In this document: in pieces, positions 47,412 through 55,904 of the stretch
Layout: every line of letters starts with the position of its first letter
Position numbering within the stretch: the stretch's first letter is position 1
From: CAINVV01 sp037137375
Lineage (GTDB): Bacteria > Bacteroidota > Bacteroidia > Bacteroidales > Prolixibacteraceae
Direction of reading: 5' to 3'
DNA length: 64,000 bases
Assembly: GCA_037137375.1 (NCBI GenBank)
Contig: JBAXKJ010000021.1
Coordinates: 48,814 to 112,813, forward strand
Made by a program: the position numbers and the translations under genes
Notes under the pieces: model-generated
Told to the model about the DNA's origin: nothing
Seen by the model: only the letters and a program-made list of their open reading frames with translations
Databases searched by the model: none

Positions 47412-48362
47412 ATGAGAACATTAAAATTTACATTTTCCTTTTTGATTGTTTTTCTGACTGTTGTTCAATTGTTTGCACAAGAGGTAAAAAGACCTCCGAT
47501 TACGGGGATTGCCCATGCGGCCTTCTATACAAAAGATGTGGAAAGCGCCCGCCAGTTTTATAAAAATTACCTCGGCTACGCAGAGGCATTTTCCTTGATG
47601 GCGACAAATGGAAAGGATCTGGCATTGACTTTCATAAAGATCAACGATCGGCAGTTCATCGAGATATTTCCTGAAAAGAAACAAGGCGGAAATCGGATGT
47701 ACCATTTTGCGGTTGAAACGACAGATGCTGAGGCGATGCGTAAATATCTGGCATCTAAGGGAGTAAAAGTTCCCGAAAAGACTTCGAAAGGAAGAACAGG
47801 AAATTCCAATTATTTCGTCACGGATCCGATCGGAACAATTTGCGAAATCGTTCAGTACGAACCCGGGAGTAAATCCGACAGTTGTCTCGGCAAAGCGATG
47901 CCCGAGACAAGAATTTCAGCCCGGATGAGTCATGTGGGCTTTCAGGTACCCGACCTCGACAAGGCTGTTTCATTTTATTGTGATATTCTTGGATTCAAGG
48001 AGACCTGGAGAGGCAGCCGCGACGGGAAAAATGTATCCTGGGTGAATCTTAAGGTTCCGGAAGGGAATGATTATGTTGAGTTGATGCTTTACGACAAGGC
48101 ACCTTCAGAATCCTCGATGGGTACCATGAATCATATTTGTCTGGAGGTCAAGGATGTGTCCGAATCAGTGGCCCTGCTTAAAGGCAGACAGTTACCTGCC
48201 GGATTAAAGGCCCCGACTGAGATGAAAACAGGCATCAACAAGAAAAGACAGATCAACTGTTATGATATTGACCTTACCCGTGTCGAAATTATGGAAGCGC
48301 AAACCGTTGACGGTCAACCGGTTCCATCCTCCACTGCACCTCCTTTGAAATTTATCCAATAA
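47412..48362 (+). CDS. Secreted tandem-VOC (glyoxalase/dioxygenase-fold) protein, function unknown
   Basis: The 316-residue protein has a clear signal peptide (to about 23, LFAQE), unusual for this mostly cytoplasmic superfamily. Two VOC domains (about 28-152 and 170-297) each keep a complete metal triad: His35, His98 and Glu145 in the first, His174, His241 and Glu292 in the second. Paired VOC domains with metal ligands occur in glyoxalases, extradiol dioxygenases and isomerases. A periplasmic metalloenzyme acting on a sugar product (isomerisation, epimerisation or lyase-like chemistry) is possible but is inference. Its position right behind a sulfatase inside the PUL supports a glycan-related role. 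Confidence 0.82.
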   Translation: MRTLKFTFSFLIVFLTVVQLFAQEVKRPPITGIAHAAFYTKDVESARQFYKNYLGYAEAFSLMATNGKDLALTFIKINDRQFIEIFPEKKQGGNRMYHFAVETTDAEAMRKYLASKGVKVPEKTSKGRTGNSNYFVTDPIGTICEIVQYEPGSKSDSCLGKAMPETRISARMSHVGFQVPDLDKAVSFYCDILGFKETWRGSRDGKNVSWVNLKVPEGNDYVELMLYDKAPSESSMGTMNHICLEVKDVSESVALLKGRQLPAGLKAPTEMKTGINKKRQINCYDIDLTRVEIMEAQTVDGQPVPSSTAPPLKFIQ

Positions 48363-48468
48363 TTTCAGGGCACTTGTTTTAAATCGTGATTAACGCAGAT
48401 GACAAACAAGATAAAATACTGATAACCGATCCTGATGAGGCACTTGTAAGTAAGACTGACATAGTTGA

Positions 48469-48519
48469 AATACCCATGAGACAATTGTCTCACTAACAGA
48501 GAATGAATATCTGGGTATT
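48469..48519. promoter_or_regulatory. Nested palindrome upstream of the GHL6-like gene, candidate operator
   Basis: TGAGACAATTGTCTCA at 48477-48492 is a perfect 16-bp palindrome. It is preceded by AATACCCA (48469-48476), whose reverse complement TGGGTATT lies at 48512-48519. The site sits 55-105 bases before the start at 48574. It could bind a dimeric regulator or form a hairpin ending the upstream transcript. The rest of the gap 48363-48573 shows nothing else. Confidence 0.4.
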
Positions 48520-48573
48520 CCATCAGACCATTGAAAAACAAAATTATATACTGATGAAATGCAAAAATAATAA

Positions 48574-50889
48574 ATGACCCAATCAAAGACCGTAAATCAG
48601 GAACGCTTAAACGAAAATGGTCGGCGGGCATTTGTTAAACAGGCAACCGCAGGAGCGATCACAATTGCTTCAACCAATCTGATTTCAGAATCTGCAAAAG
48701 GAATAAACCTCCAGACAGAATCTGAATTGCCTTGGTACCGCCGCGTGACCCGCTGGGGACAGACCAACATTACCGAAAAGGACCCTCTCACTTACGACAT
48801 CCAGTGGTGGCGAAATCACTGGAAGAAAACGGAAACACAAGGTGTGATCGTCAACGCGGGAGGTATCGTAGCCTATTACCCAACCAAAATTCCGCTGCAT
48901 TATAAAGCCAAATATCTCCAGGGACGCGACCTCTTTGGTGACCTTTGCCGAGCTGCGCACGAAGATGGTTTAGTCGTTTTTGCCCGCATGGATTCCAACC
49001 GTGCGAACGAAGATTTTTACAAGGCTCATCCCGATTGGTTCGCGGTAGATGAAAATCACAAACCGTACAGAGCTGCCGACCTTTATATTACCTGTGTCAA
49101 CAGTCCATATTACAACGAACACATCCCGTCTATCCTGACCGAGATTTCAAATTTTTACCATCCTGAGGGATTTACGGACAATAGCTGGAGTGGATTAGGC
49201 CGCGATTCAATTTGCTATTGTGAGAACTGTAAAAAGAGTTTCAGGGATAAAACCGGGCATGAAATTCCGCGGGTTAAAAACTGGGATGACCCTGTTTACC
49301 GCCAGTGGATAAGGTGGAATTATGATCGGCGACTGGAAATTTGGGATTTGAACAACCGCACAACCAAAGCTGCCGGCGGAGTCCATTGTACCTGGTCGGG
49401 GATGAATAGCGGTTCTATCAGCGGTCAATCAAAGAGTTTTCGGGACTTCAAACAGATATGCGAAAGGGCCGATATCATCATGCTCGACCACCAGGCACGC
49501 AGTGATGCCAGTGGTTTTCAGAATCTCGCAGATACAGGTAAAATTGTTCATGGCTTGTTGGGTTGGGATAAGCTGATACCGGATAGTATGGCGATGTACC
49601 AACAGGGCAGGCCTCAGTTTCGTCTGGTCAGCAAGCCGGTTGCAGAGGCGCAAATGTGGATGATTGAAGGTATTGCGGGGGGCATCCAGCCCTGGTGGCA
49701 TCATATTGGCGCCTACCACGAAGACCGGCGAATGTACCACACGGCCGAACCAATCTATCAATGGCACAAGAATAACGAGAAATTTCTGGTGAACCGCATT
49801 CCGGTAGGAACCATAGGAATTGTCTGGTCGCAGGAAAACACCGATTTCTACGGACGGGATGAGGCAGAAACTTTAGTCGAACTCCCCTGGCGTGGAATTA
49901 CCCAGGCTCTGATTCGTGCACGCATTCCTTATCAGCCCGTTCATGCAGACCACATTGACCGTGATGCAGCAAAATTTAGTTTGCTGGTTTTGCCTAACGT
50001 CGGAAGTATGACGGCTAAACAAGTGGCCAGCGTGAAACGTTTCGTCGAAAAAGGAGGAAATTTGCTGGCAACCGGACAGAGTAGCCTGTACGATGAATCT
50101 GGTGAGCTTCGGGAAGATTATGCCTTGGGCGATCTCTTCGGCGCGCATTTATTGACGAAGCCGGGGAAAGAGGAGTTGGCTGTGATGAAAAGTACACTTC
50201 ACACCTATCTCAGACTCAGCCCTGAGATGCGCGGACAAGTTTATGGGCCTCAAACCGGGACAGAACCTGCTATTACAGGAGTTCGCCATGCGTTATTAAA
50301 AGGTTTTGAGGCCACAGATATTCTTCCCTTCGGGGGAATGCTGAACGCTTTAAAAACCGACTCGAAGGCTTCTGTCATCATGACTTTTATTCCCGAATTT
50401 CCTATTTATCCGCCTGAGACCTCCTGGATGAGAGAACCCAAAACGAATGTTCCCGGATTGATCCTGAATACGCTGGATAACGGAAGCAGGGTGGCTTTTC
50501 TGCCCGCCGACCTGGACAGGCAATATGCCCGCCATAACCTTCCGGACCATGGGAATATCCTGGCAAACCTAATCAGATGGAGCTCAAAAGAGGATATTCC
50601 TCTTGTGGTGGAAGGCGCAGGTCTTGTTGATTGTAACCTTTACCAGCAACCCGGCCGGATGATTTTACATGTCGCCAATCTCATTAGTGAAGGGACCTGG
50701 AGACAAACAATTGATGAATATATCCCGATAGGTCCACTATCCATAAAAATCAAATTGAACAAGGATGTGAAAGGTCACGACCTAAATTTGCTGGTTTCCA
50801 GTAAAAATATTCAGGCGGTCGTTAAAGAAGGTTGGTGTCATTTCACAATTAATTCGATATTAAACCATGAGGTTGTGGTGATAACCTGA
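48574..50889 (+). CDS. Tat-exported GHL6-like putative glycoside hydrolase
   Basis: The 771-residue protein has a twin-arginine signal: NGRRAFVKQ at residues 16-23 followed by a weakly hydrophobic Ala/Thr/Ile stretch. The N-terminal half is a TIM barrel like hypothetical glycosyl hydrolase 6 (GHL6): VVFARMDSNRAN, HPDWFAVDENHKPYRA, YYNEHIPSIL and GFTDNSWSG. A Rossmann-like domain of the beta-galactosidase trimerisation kind (about 415-560: IGIVWSQENTDFYG, LVLPNVGSMTAKQ) and a small C-terminal beta domain follow. The CYCENCKKSF motif suggests a metal-binding or disulfide site. Tat export implies folding, perhaps with a cofactor, before export. No member with a certain substrate is known to me; alpha-fucosidase or beta-galactosidase chemistry is plausible. 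Confidence 0.82.
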   Translation: MTQSKTVNQERLNENGRRAFVKQATAGAITIASTNLISESAKGINLQTESELPWYRRVTRWGQTNITEKDPLTYDIQWWRNHWKKTETQGVIVNAGGIVAYYPTKIPLHYKAKYLQGRDLFGDLCRAAHEDGLVVFARMDSNRANEDFYKAHPDWFAVDENHKPYRAADLYITCVNSPYYNEHIPSILTEISNFYHPEGFTDNSWSGLGRDSICYCENCKKSFRDKTGHEIPRVKNWDDPVYRQWIRWNYDRRLEIWDLNNRTTKAAGGVHCTWSGMNSGSISGQSKSFRDFKQICERADIIMLDHQARSDASGFQNLADTGKIVHGLLGWDKLIPDSMAMYQQGRPQFRLVSKPVAEAQMWMIEGIAGGIQPWWHHIGAYHEDRRMYHTAEPIYQWHKNNEKFLVNRIPVGTIGIVWSQENTDFYGRDEAETLVELPWRGITQALIRARIPYQPVHADHIDRDAAKFSLLVLPNVGSMTAKQVASVKRFVEKGGNLLATGQSSLYDESGELREDYALGDLFGAHLLTKPGKEELAVMKSTLHTYLRLSPEMRGQVYGPQTGTEPAITGVRHALLKGFEATDILPFGGMLNALKTDSKASVIMTFIPEFPIYPPETSWMREPKTNVPGLILNTLDNGSRVAFLPADLDRQYARHNLPDHGNILANLIRWSSKEDIPLVVEGAGLVDCNLYQQPGRMILHVANLISEGTWRQTIDEYIPIGPLSIKIKLNKDVKGHDLNLLVSSKNIQAVVKEGWCHFTINSILNHEVVVIT

Positions 50890-50908
50890 AAATAATAACA
50901 AACCAGAT

Positions 50909-53900
50909 ATGCTAAATTTTAACAGGGGACTACGGTCTCTACCGTTCGGTCTGATGGCTTTTCTGCTCTTTAATGTAAACGTATTCAGTCAGCCGCTCAG
51001 TGAACCAAGAGAGGGTTTTATGGCCGGGCTTCCCTTGCCCAATGCTAAGTCGGATGGATCCGGGCTCTTGTTTTACCTTTCAGGGAGCAAGGGTTTCACG
51101 GCAGACTATGCTGCCGGTGGACAGCTCAATCCTAACTTTCTGAAAGATGTTTCGGCGATTCCGGATGGTGCTTCCGGACCGGGCTTCAAGGCCATGGACG
51201 ACCAACTTCTGAGTTATTGGGCTCCCGGCAACATTTATGCCCAGCGGGGTACCCTCTCTTTTTTCTGGCGATCCCGGTACCCGGTAGGCCCATCCCCGTT
51301 TCCGATTTTCCGGGTGGGTTACGCCGACCATTCCAGCTGGGACATGGTTTGGCTTCGGATTGATTACAACGGGGCTGGATTTGATGCTTTTGTAACGGAT
51401 ATCGGCCTGTCCAGGACGCGTGTCTCTTTCTATCCTGATAAGTTTCCGGCACCGGATGAATGGACGCACTTCGCCATTTCCTGGGATGAAACAGAGGGTA
51501 TTCAATTGTATATCAATGGGAAACCAGTAGCAAAAAAATCTGCCGGAAACACTGTGTATGATACCGGCCTCGACCAGTTTGGTCCCCACTCCCGCGTAAT
51601 TAGTCCTTACCAGGTGCAGAGCGCCTACTGTTTTCAGCGGGGAGGCGATGTGGATGAAATCAGGATTTACGACAGGATGCTTCCCGACGAGACAATTTCA
51701 GGTCTGGCCCAGGGGCACGCACCAGAAAAATTGCCCCCCTTAAATAGAAGTTTGGGCGAGCGCAAATGGCGGGATGCCTGGTGGCTCCGCAATGGCTGGA
51801 ACCTGCCGAATCAACCTCCGGCGGCTCTTCCCGCACCCGAAACTTCAGTCAGAAAAGTGGAGATACAGGATGCCTACGACATCAAAAGATGGTATTGGAA
51901 GGCCAACGACGGGATTAGGGAGACTACCTGGCCCGGAGTTTACAACATGTCCCGATTACCGGGAAGGTACGACTATTTTGTTTTACCCGACTGGGATTGC
52001 TATTCCGGATCCGGACAGTCGATCGAGTTTACTATGCCGGAAGAAAAATGGAACCATCTGGAAATCTGGGGGAAAGCATGGGGTCAGTTGACGGCTGAAA
52101 AGGAGCACAAAAGGGATTCTACTTTTTCTGTCAGGACTCAGAATCAGATAAAATCGATTCACCGGCTGAATGAAACCCATTTTGGAGGAAAGATCAGGTT
52201 CGACAATGCCATCATTGAAGAACCCATCGGATCCTTCGATGCGTATTATGTTGCGGCGGGTAAATCCCCGGAAGGGAGGGTCACCGAGAGTTTTACGCTT
52301 GGCAAGACACCGGCAGATTTTGAAAATGCTGCCTTAAGGGAGGTGGCTTCTTTTGTAAGGGGGAGATATCCGGCTGATGAGCAATGTATGATGCTGGCTT
52401 ACCCGAAAGGAGAAAAGTCCACACCAGAGTCCAGCCAATTGCCGGGAAATTCCTATCCCTATATTCATGTCCTGGTACCCTATTCGAATAAGCCCGACAC
52501 AGGATTGGACGGTATAGAAATTAAATTTCCGTCTTTGAAGGTGAAACCTACACATCACGGTCTTTTTCCGATGAATATCAGGGTCAAAGACCCCTTGTGG
52601 CCGATGCGCGACCTGGCGGATTTCTCCTTTTCGGTTACGCCTGGTGATGCGCCAACGCTTTGGATTGATACCCGAGACAGGATTCTTCCAATTGAACACG
52701 CTCTCTATTTAACCATTTCGGGGGCAGGATCCGATCTGACTTCCGAGCTCTTGCAAGGCACATCTGTAAAACTGATTTACAAAAGCAAAGAATCCGCCCG
52801 GCCCGAACATGAAGCCGACCGCTTCACCCAGGTCCGCGATCTCTATGCCCATATTGTGGAGGAACATCCCAATTCGACTCGTCTTAATCTATACAACCGG
52901 TTTGCAGCAGATTGCAAAGATCTGTTGAAAGTGAATCCAAATCATTGGCTGGCACAGACGTACTGGTATGCGGCCACCGGAACAAATAAACCAGCAGTAA
53001 CGCTTCCAAAATGTCCGGAGAACATTCCGGAATGGGCCTTCTACCAGACGGAATACCTCAAATACCTGGAACGGATGGTCGACTGGTACATCGACAAACG
53101 GCAGATTGCCAACGGGGAGTTTGGAGGCGGACTCTCCGACGACGGCGACTTGACCAACATGTGGCCGGGTTTGTCATTCCTGGGTATTGAGCCGGAAAAA
53201 ATCCTGGCCTCGCTGAGAAAACACATGGCAGCTTACTACGACCAGGAGCGGCCAAAAGAACAGGCAAGCCTTCGTCAGCGGAGCCTTCCATTGTTTACCA
53301 ACGGATTGTCCACCATTATCACGGATGAACTGCACTCATTGGAGGATGGGATTCAGGTAGTGGGGCAGATGGAGTTACTCGATTACGGTAATCCATTGTA
53401 TCTGGAACGCGGAATGGAGACGGGATTACGAATGTTCAATGATGTGACCCAGATCAATGCGGCAGGACACCGGCATTTCAGATCGAAATTTTTTGGTGGG
53501 ACAAGAATCGCTACGGAGGATCCATGGCAATCGTCTGTCAGCAGATCTTTCCATGTGCTTCATTCCTCTTACCTGTTGGCCTGGTACAATAAGAATCCGA
53601 AGATCAAGCAGATGATCATTGAGTTGGCCGACGGATTGATTGCGCATTCCAGGGATGGTAAAATTTTTACAGAAATTAATTTTTCTACTGATGAAGCGAA
53701 AGTCGACGGCGGATTGGCCGGTTCGGAGAAGCCTATGTCGCTCATGATGGCTGCGTATAAGATGACAGGTGATGTCAAATACTTGAAATTTTTCCCGCCA
53801 AAGTCTCCTGGTTACGGAGTATTCGACAAGAAGGCCATTGCGGCCAAATACAAGGAGGAGCTGACCACACAGATCCTCAATGAGTATATTAATACGGAAG

Positions 53901-54640
53901 GTAGTGTCTGGATTGACCGGGTTTCACCTTTCTATGCAGGCATACAGGAAGACCGGCTGGGTGGCATAGCTTTGATACGGACCAGGATTCTCTATCCTCA
54001 ACATTTTGTGAGCTGGAAATTTAATTTGCCTTCCAGGATGGATGACGTGGGTATTTTCCTGCCATCGCCATCCGACTCCCTGATAAAAATTGTTGCCTAT
54101 AACCTGAAAACGAAACCTGTGAGCGCGAATTTGACGGTCTGGGATATCAAACCCGGTAAATGGAAGGTTACCGTGGGGATCGACACCAATGAGGATCAGG
54201 TGATTGACAGCGAAGCAACCAGTACAATCCATTATCTGGAACCGGGCTCAGAGATACCACTGTCATTTGTCCCCGGAAAATATAACCTGATTACCATGAA
54301 GCTAATGGCACCTGCATTGGAAGATTATGGTCAGCTTCCGGATCTTGCCATGGGACCGGAGGATGTGAAAAGAACAGGCAATACCTTGACTGTCAGGGTT
54401 CACAATGTAGGGTCTTCGGTTTCCCCGGCTACGGTAATGGAAATAAGGAACAGTGAAGGAAAACTGATTGCCTCTGCCAAGGTACCATCCCTGAAAGCGC
54501 CTTTAGACCTGCAGCCGAGTTGGGAGGAAATTATCCTTCCTCTGGAATCTTCTGTAAATCTTTTGAATGCCACGATTCAACTGGATCCTGAAGTGAAAAT
54601 AAAAGAGATCACACGCAGGAATTCCAAACTTAAATTGTAA
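50909..54640 (+). CDS. 1243-residue secreted protein: LamG domain plus alpha-toroid-like region, unknown function
   Basis: There is a signal peptide to about residue 27 (VFSQ). Residues about 45-270 form a LamG/concanavalin A-like domain (TLSFFWRSRYPV, WTHFAISWDET, VDEIRIYDRML). A beta-rich middle (about 300-630) and then an all-helical region (about 640-1010) follow; the latter contains GEFGGGLSDDGDLTNMWPGL, reminiscent of (alpha/alpha) barrels of lyases and GH88/GH105-like enzymes, though I cannot match it to a family. The C-terminal 130 residues look like a CARDB/immunoglobulin-like domain. Being secreted and in the PUL, it is a candidate for a new catalytic family acting on the polymer. 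It begins 20 bases after the GHL6-like stop. Confidence 0.82.
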   Translation: MLNFNRGLRSLPFGLMAFLLFNVNVFSQPLSEPREGFMAGLPLPNAKSDGSGLLFYLSGSKGFTADYAAGGQLNPNFLKDVSAIPDGASGPGFKAMDDQLLSYWAPGNIYAQRGTLSFFWRSRYPVGPSPFPIFRVGYADHSSWDMVWLRIDYNGAGFDAFVTDIGLSRTRVSFYPDKFPAPDEWTHFAISWDETEGIQLYINGKPVAKKSAGNTVYDTGLDQFGPHSRVISPYQVQSAYCFQRGGDVDEIRIYDRMLPDETISGLAQGHAPEKLPPLNRSLGERKWRDAWWLRNGWNLPNQPPAALPAPETSVRKVEIQDAYDIKRWYWKANDGIRETTWPGVYNMSRLPGRYDYFVLPDWDCYSGSGQSIEFTMPEEKWNHLEIWGKAWGQLTAEKEHKRDSTFSVRTQNQIKSIHRLNETHFGGKIRFDNAIIEEPIGSFDAYYVAAGKSPEGRVTESFTLGKTPADFENAALREVASFVRGRYPADEQCMMLAYPKGEKSTPESSQLPGNSYPYIHVLVPYSNKPDTGLDGIEIKFPSLKVKPTHHGLFPMNIRVKDPLWPMRDLADFSFSVTPGDAPTLWIDTRDRILPIEHALYLTISGAGSDLTSELLQGTSVKLIYKSKESARPEHEADRFTQVRDLYAHIVEEHPNSTRLNLYNRFAADCKDLLKVNPNHWLAQTYWYAATGTNKPAVTLPKCPENIPEWAFYQTEYLKYLERMVDWYIDKRQIANGEFGGGLSDDGDLTNMWPGLSFLGIEPEKILASLRKHMAAYYDQERPKEQASLRQRSLPLFTNGLSTIITDELHSLEDGIQVVGQMELLDYGNPLYLERGMETGLRMFNDVTQINAAGHRHFRSKFFGGTRIATEDPWQSSVSRSFHVLHSSYLLAWYNKNPKIKQMIIELADGLIAHSRDGKIFTEINFSTDEAKVDGGLAGSEKPMSLMMAAYKMTGDVKYLKFFPPKSPGYGVFDKKAIAAKYKEELTTQILNEYINTEGSVWIDRVSPFYAGIQEDRLGGIALIRTRILYPQHFVSWKFNLPSRMDDVGIFLPSPSDSLIKIVAYNLKTKPVSANLTVWDIKPGKWKVTVGIDTNEDQVIDSEATSTIHYLEPGSEIPLSFVPGKYNLITMKLMAPALEDYGQLPDLAMGPEDVKRTGNTLTVRVHNVGSSVSPATVMEIRNSEGKLIASAKVPSLKAPLDLQPSWEEIILPLESSVNLLNATIQLDPEVKIKEITRRNSKLKL

Positions 54641-54706
54641 TATTTTCGCAGAAGATATCCCGAATTGATTTTGCGGTGAATTCAATAACGAACTTTTTTT
54701 ATTATT

Positions 54707-54778
54707 ATGAAACGAGCACAGGCAAGAGCTACAAGAAGCGACGTAAACACCTTTGCGAGTTCCATACGTACGAACTGA
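54707..54778 (+). other. Possible 23-codon leader ORF (MKRA-) upstream of the dehydrogenase
   Basis: An ATG at 54707 opens a short basic reading frame that stops 30 bases before the dehydrogenase start. Its first 12 bases (ATGAAACGAGCA) are repeated exactly at 55854, again just upstream of a gene. Coding status is uncertain; it could equally be a conserved DNA or RNA element. Confidence 0.25.
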
Positions 54779-54808
54779 ATTTTAATCATTTAACAACGAT
54801 ATTTACGT

Positions 54809-55843
54809 ATGAAAACTATAGTTTTAACCGGAATTAAACAGATGGAAGTCATCGATCTTCCCATGCCGGAAATCAGGGACGACAAGGATGTATTGATCAA
54901 AATGAAGGTCGTGGGGGTCTGCGGATCCGACGTCCATTATTATACAAAAGGGAAAATAGGGAGCCAGGTGGTTCAATATCCATTTCCTGTCGGGCACGAA
55001 GGAGCTGGGGAGGTGGTGGCTGTCGGTGCAGGGGTGACCCATGTCAAGCCTGGCGACCGGATTGCTGTGGAACCCGCGATGCCTTGTGGCCAGTGTGATC
55101 AGTGTCTTACCGGCCGTCCACATACCTGCCGAAAATTAAAATTTCTGGGCTGTCCGGGTCAGGCCGACGGCTGTCTTGCAGAATATATCGTCATGCCCGA
55201 ACACAGCTGTTTCCCTCTTTCCTCCAACCTCAGCTTCACCCAAGGCGCTATCAGCGAACCGCTTGCTATCGGTCTTTATGCTGTCAATCAATCCATCCCG
55301 ATGAAGGGAGCCACCGTTGGAATCCTGGGGTTTGGACCCATCGGGATGAGCGTGTTGCTGTCCGCCCAAGCCAAAGGCGCAGGTAAAATCTACGTCACCG
55401 ATCTGGTGGATGATAGGCTTGCGATCGCCAGAGAGAGTGGGGCGGTCTGGACGGGCAATCCTGGTAAGGAGGATGTAGTTGAAGGGGTGAAAGCAAAAGA
55501 GCCTTTACTGCTGGATGTCGTTTTTGAATGTTGCGGAAAGCAGGAGGCTACAGATCAGGCTGTTGCTATGCTTAAACCCAGCGGAAAATTAATGCTGATC
55601 GGCATCCCTGAATTCGACCGCTGGAGTTTCAACGTCGACACCATGCGCCACAAGGAGGTGTGCATCCAGAATGTCAGGAGGCAAAATGGCACCTTGGATG
55701 AGACCCTCGAATTAATGGCCAACGGCGGTATTGATGTCAGCAAAATGACTACCCACCGATTCCCGATGACCCGCACCAAGGAGGCCTTCGACCTGGTGAC
55801 CGACTACCGCGATGGCGTCATGAAGGCAATGATTGATTTCTAA
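54809..55843 (+). CDS. Zinc-dependent sorbitol dehydrogenase-type (MDR) oxidoreductase
   Basis: The 344-residue cytoplasmic MDR enzyme has no signal peptide, unlike nearly all its neighbours. Catalytic-zinc ligands are Cys38, His63-Glu64 and Glu150; structural-zinc cysteines are 93, 96, 99 and 107 (CGQCDQC...HTC). GFGPIG (174-179) is the Rossmann nucleotide loop and TDLVDD, with an acidic end, favours NAD+. The nearest relatives are sorbitol, L-iditol and xylitol dehydrogenases, so it should oxidise a polyol or free sugar at a secondary alcohol. As the only clear cytoplasmic catabolic gene in the PUL, it may process the released monosaccharide (for example a fucose- or galactose-derived compound), which is inference. 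Confidence 0.88.
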   Translation: MKTIVLTGIKQMEVIDLPMPEIRDDKDVLIKMKVVGVCGSDVHYYTKGKIGSQVVQYPFPVGHEGAGEVVAVGAGVTHVKPGDRIAVEPAMPCGQCDQCLTGRPHTCRKLKFLGCPGQADGCLAEYIVMPEHSCFPLSSNLSFTQGAISEPLAIGLYAVNQSIPMKGATVGILGFGPIGMSVLLSAQAKGAGKIYVTDLVDDRLAIARESGAVWTGNPGKEDVVEGVKAKEPLLLDVVFECCGKQEATDQAVAMLKPSGKLMLIGIPEFDRWSFNVDTMRHKEVCIQNVRRQNGTLDETLELMANGGIDVSKMTTHRFPMTRTKEAFDLVTDYRDGVMKAMIDF

Positions 55844-55853
55844 ACTCCTTACG

Positions 55854-55889
55854 ATGAAACGAGCATGGGCTAAGCCCGCAAAATTCTAA
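55854..55889 (+). other. Possible 11-codon leader ORF (MKRA-) upstream of the second sulfatase
   Basis: An ATG at 55854 opens an 11-codon frame ending 15 bases before the sulfatase start. It shares ATGAAACGAGCA and part of the following bases with the element at 54707. The GGGCT-AA-GCCC core can also form a tiny hairpin. Function unknown. Confidence 0.22.
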
Positions 55890-55904
55890 CAAATATATTT
55901 AAGA

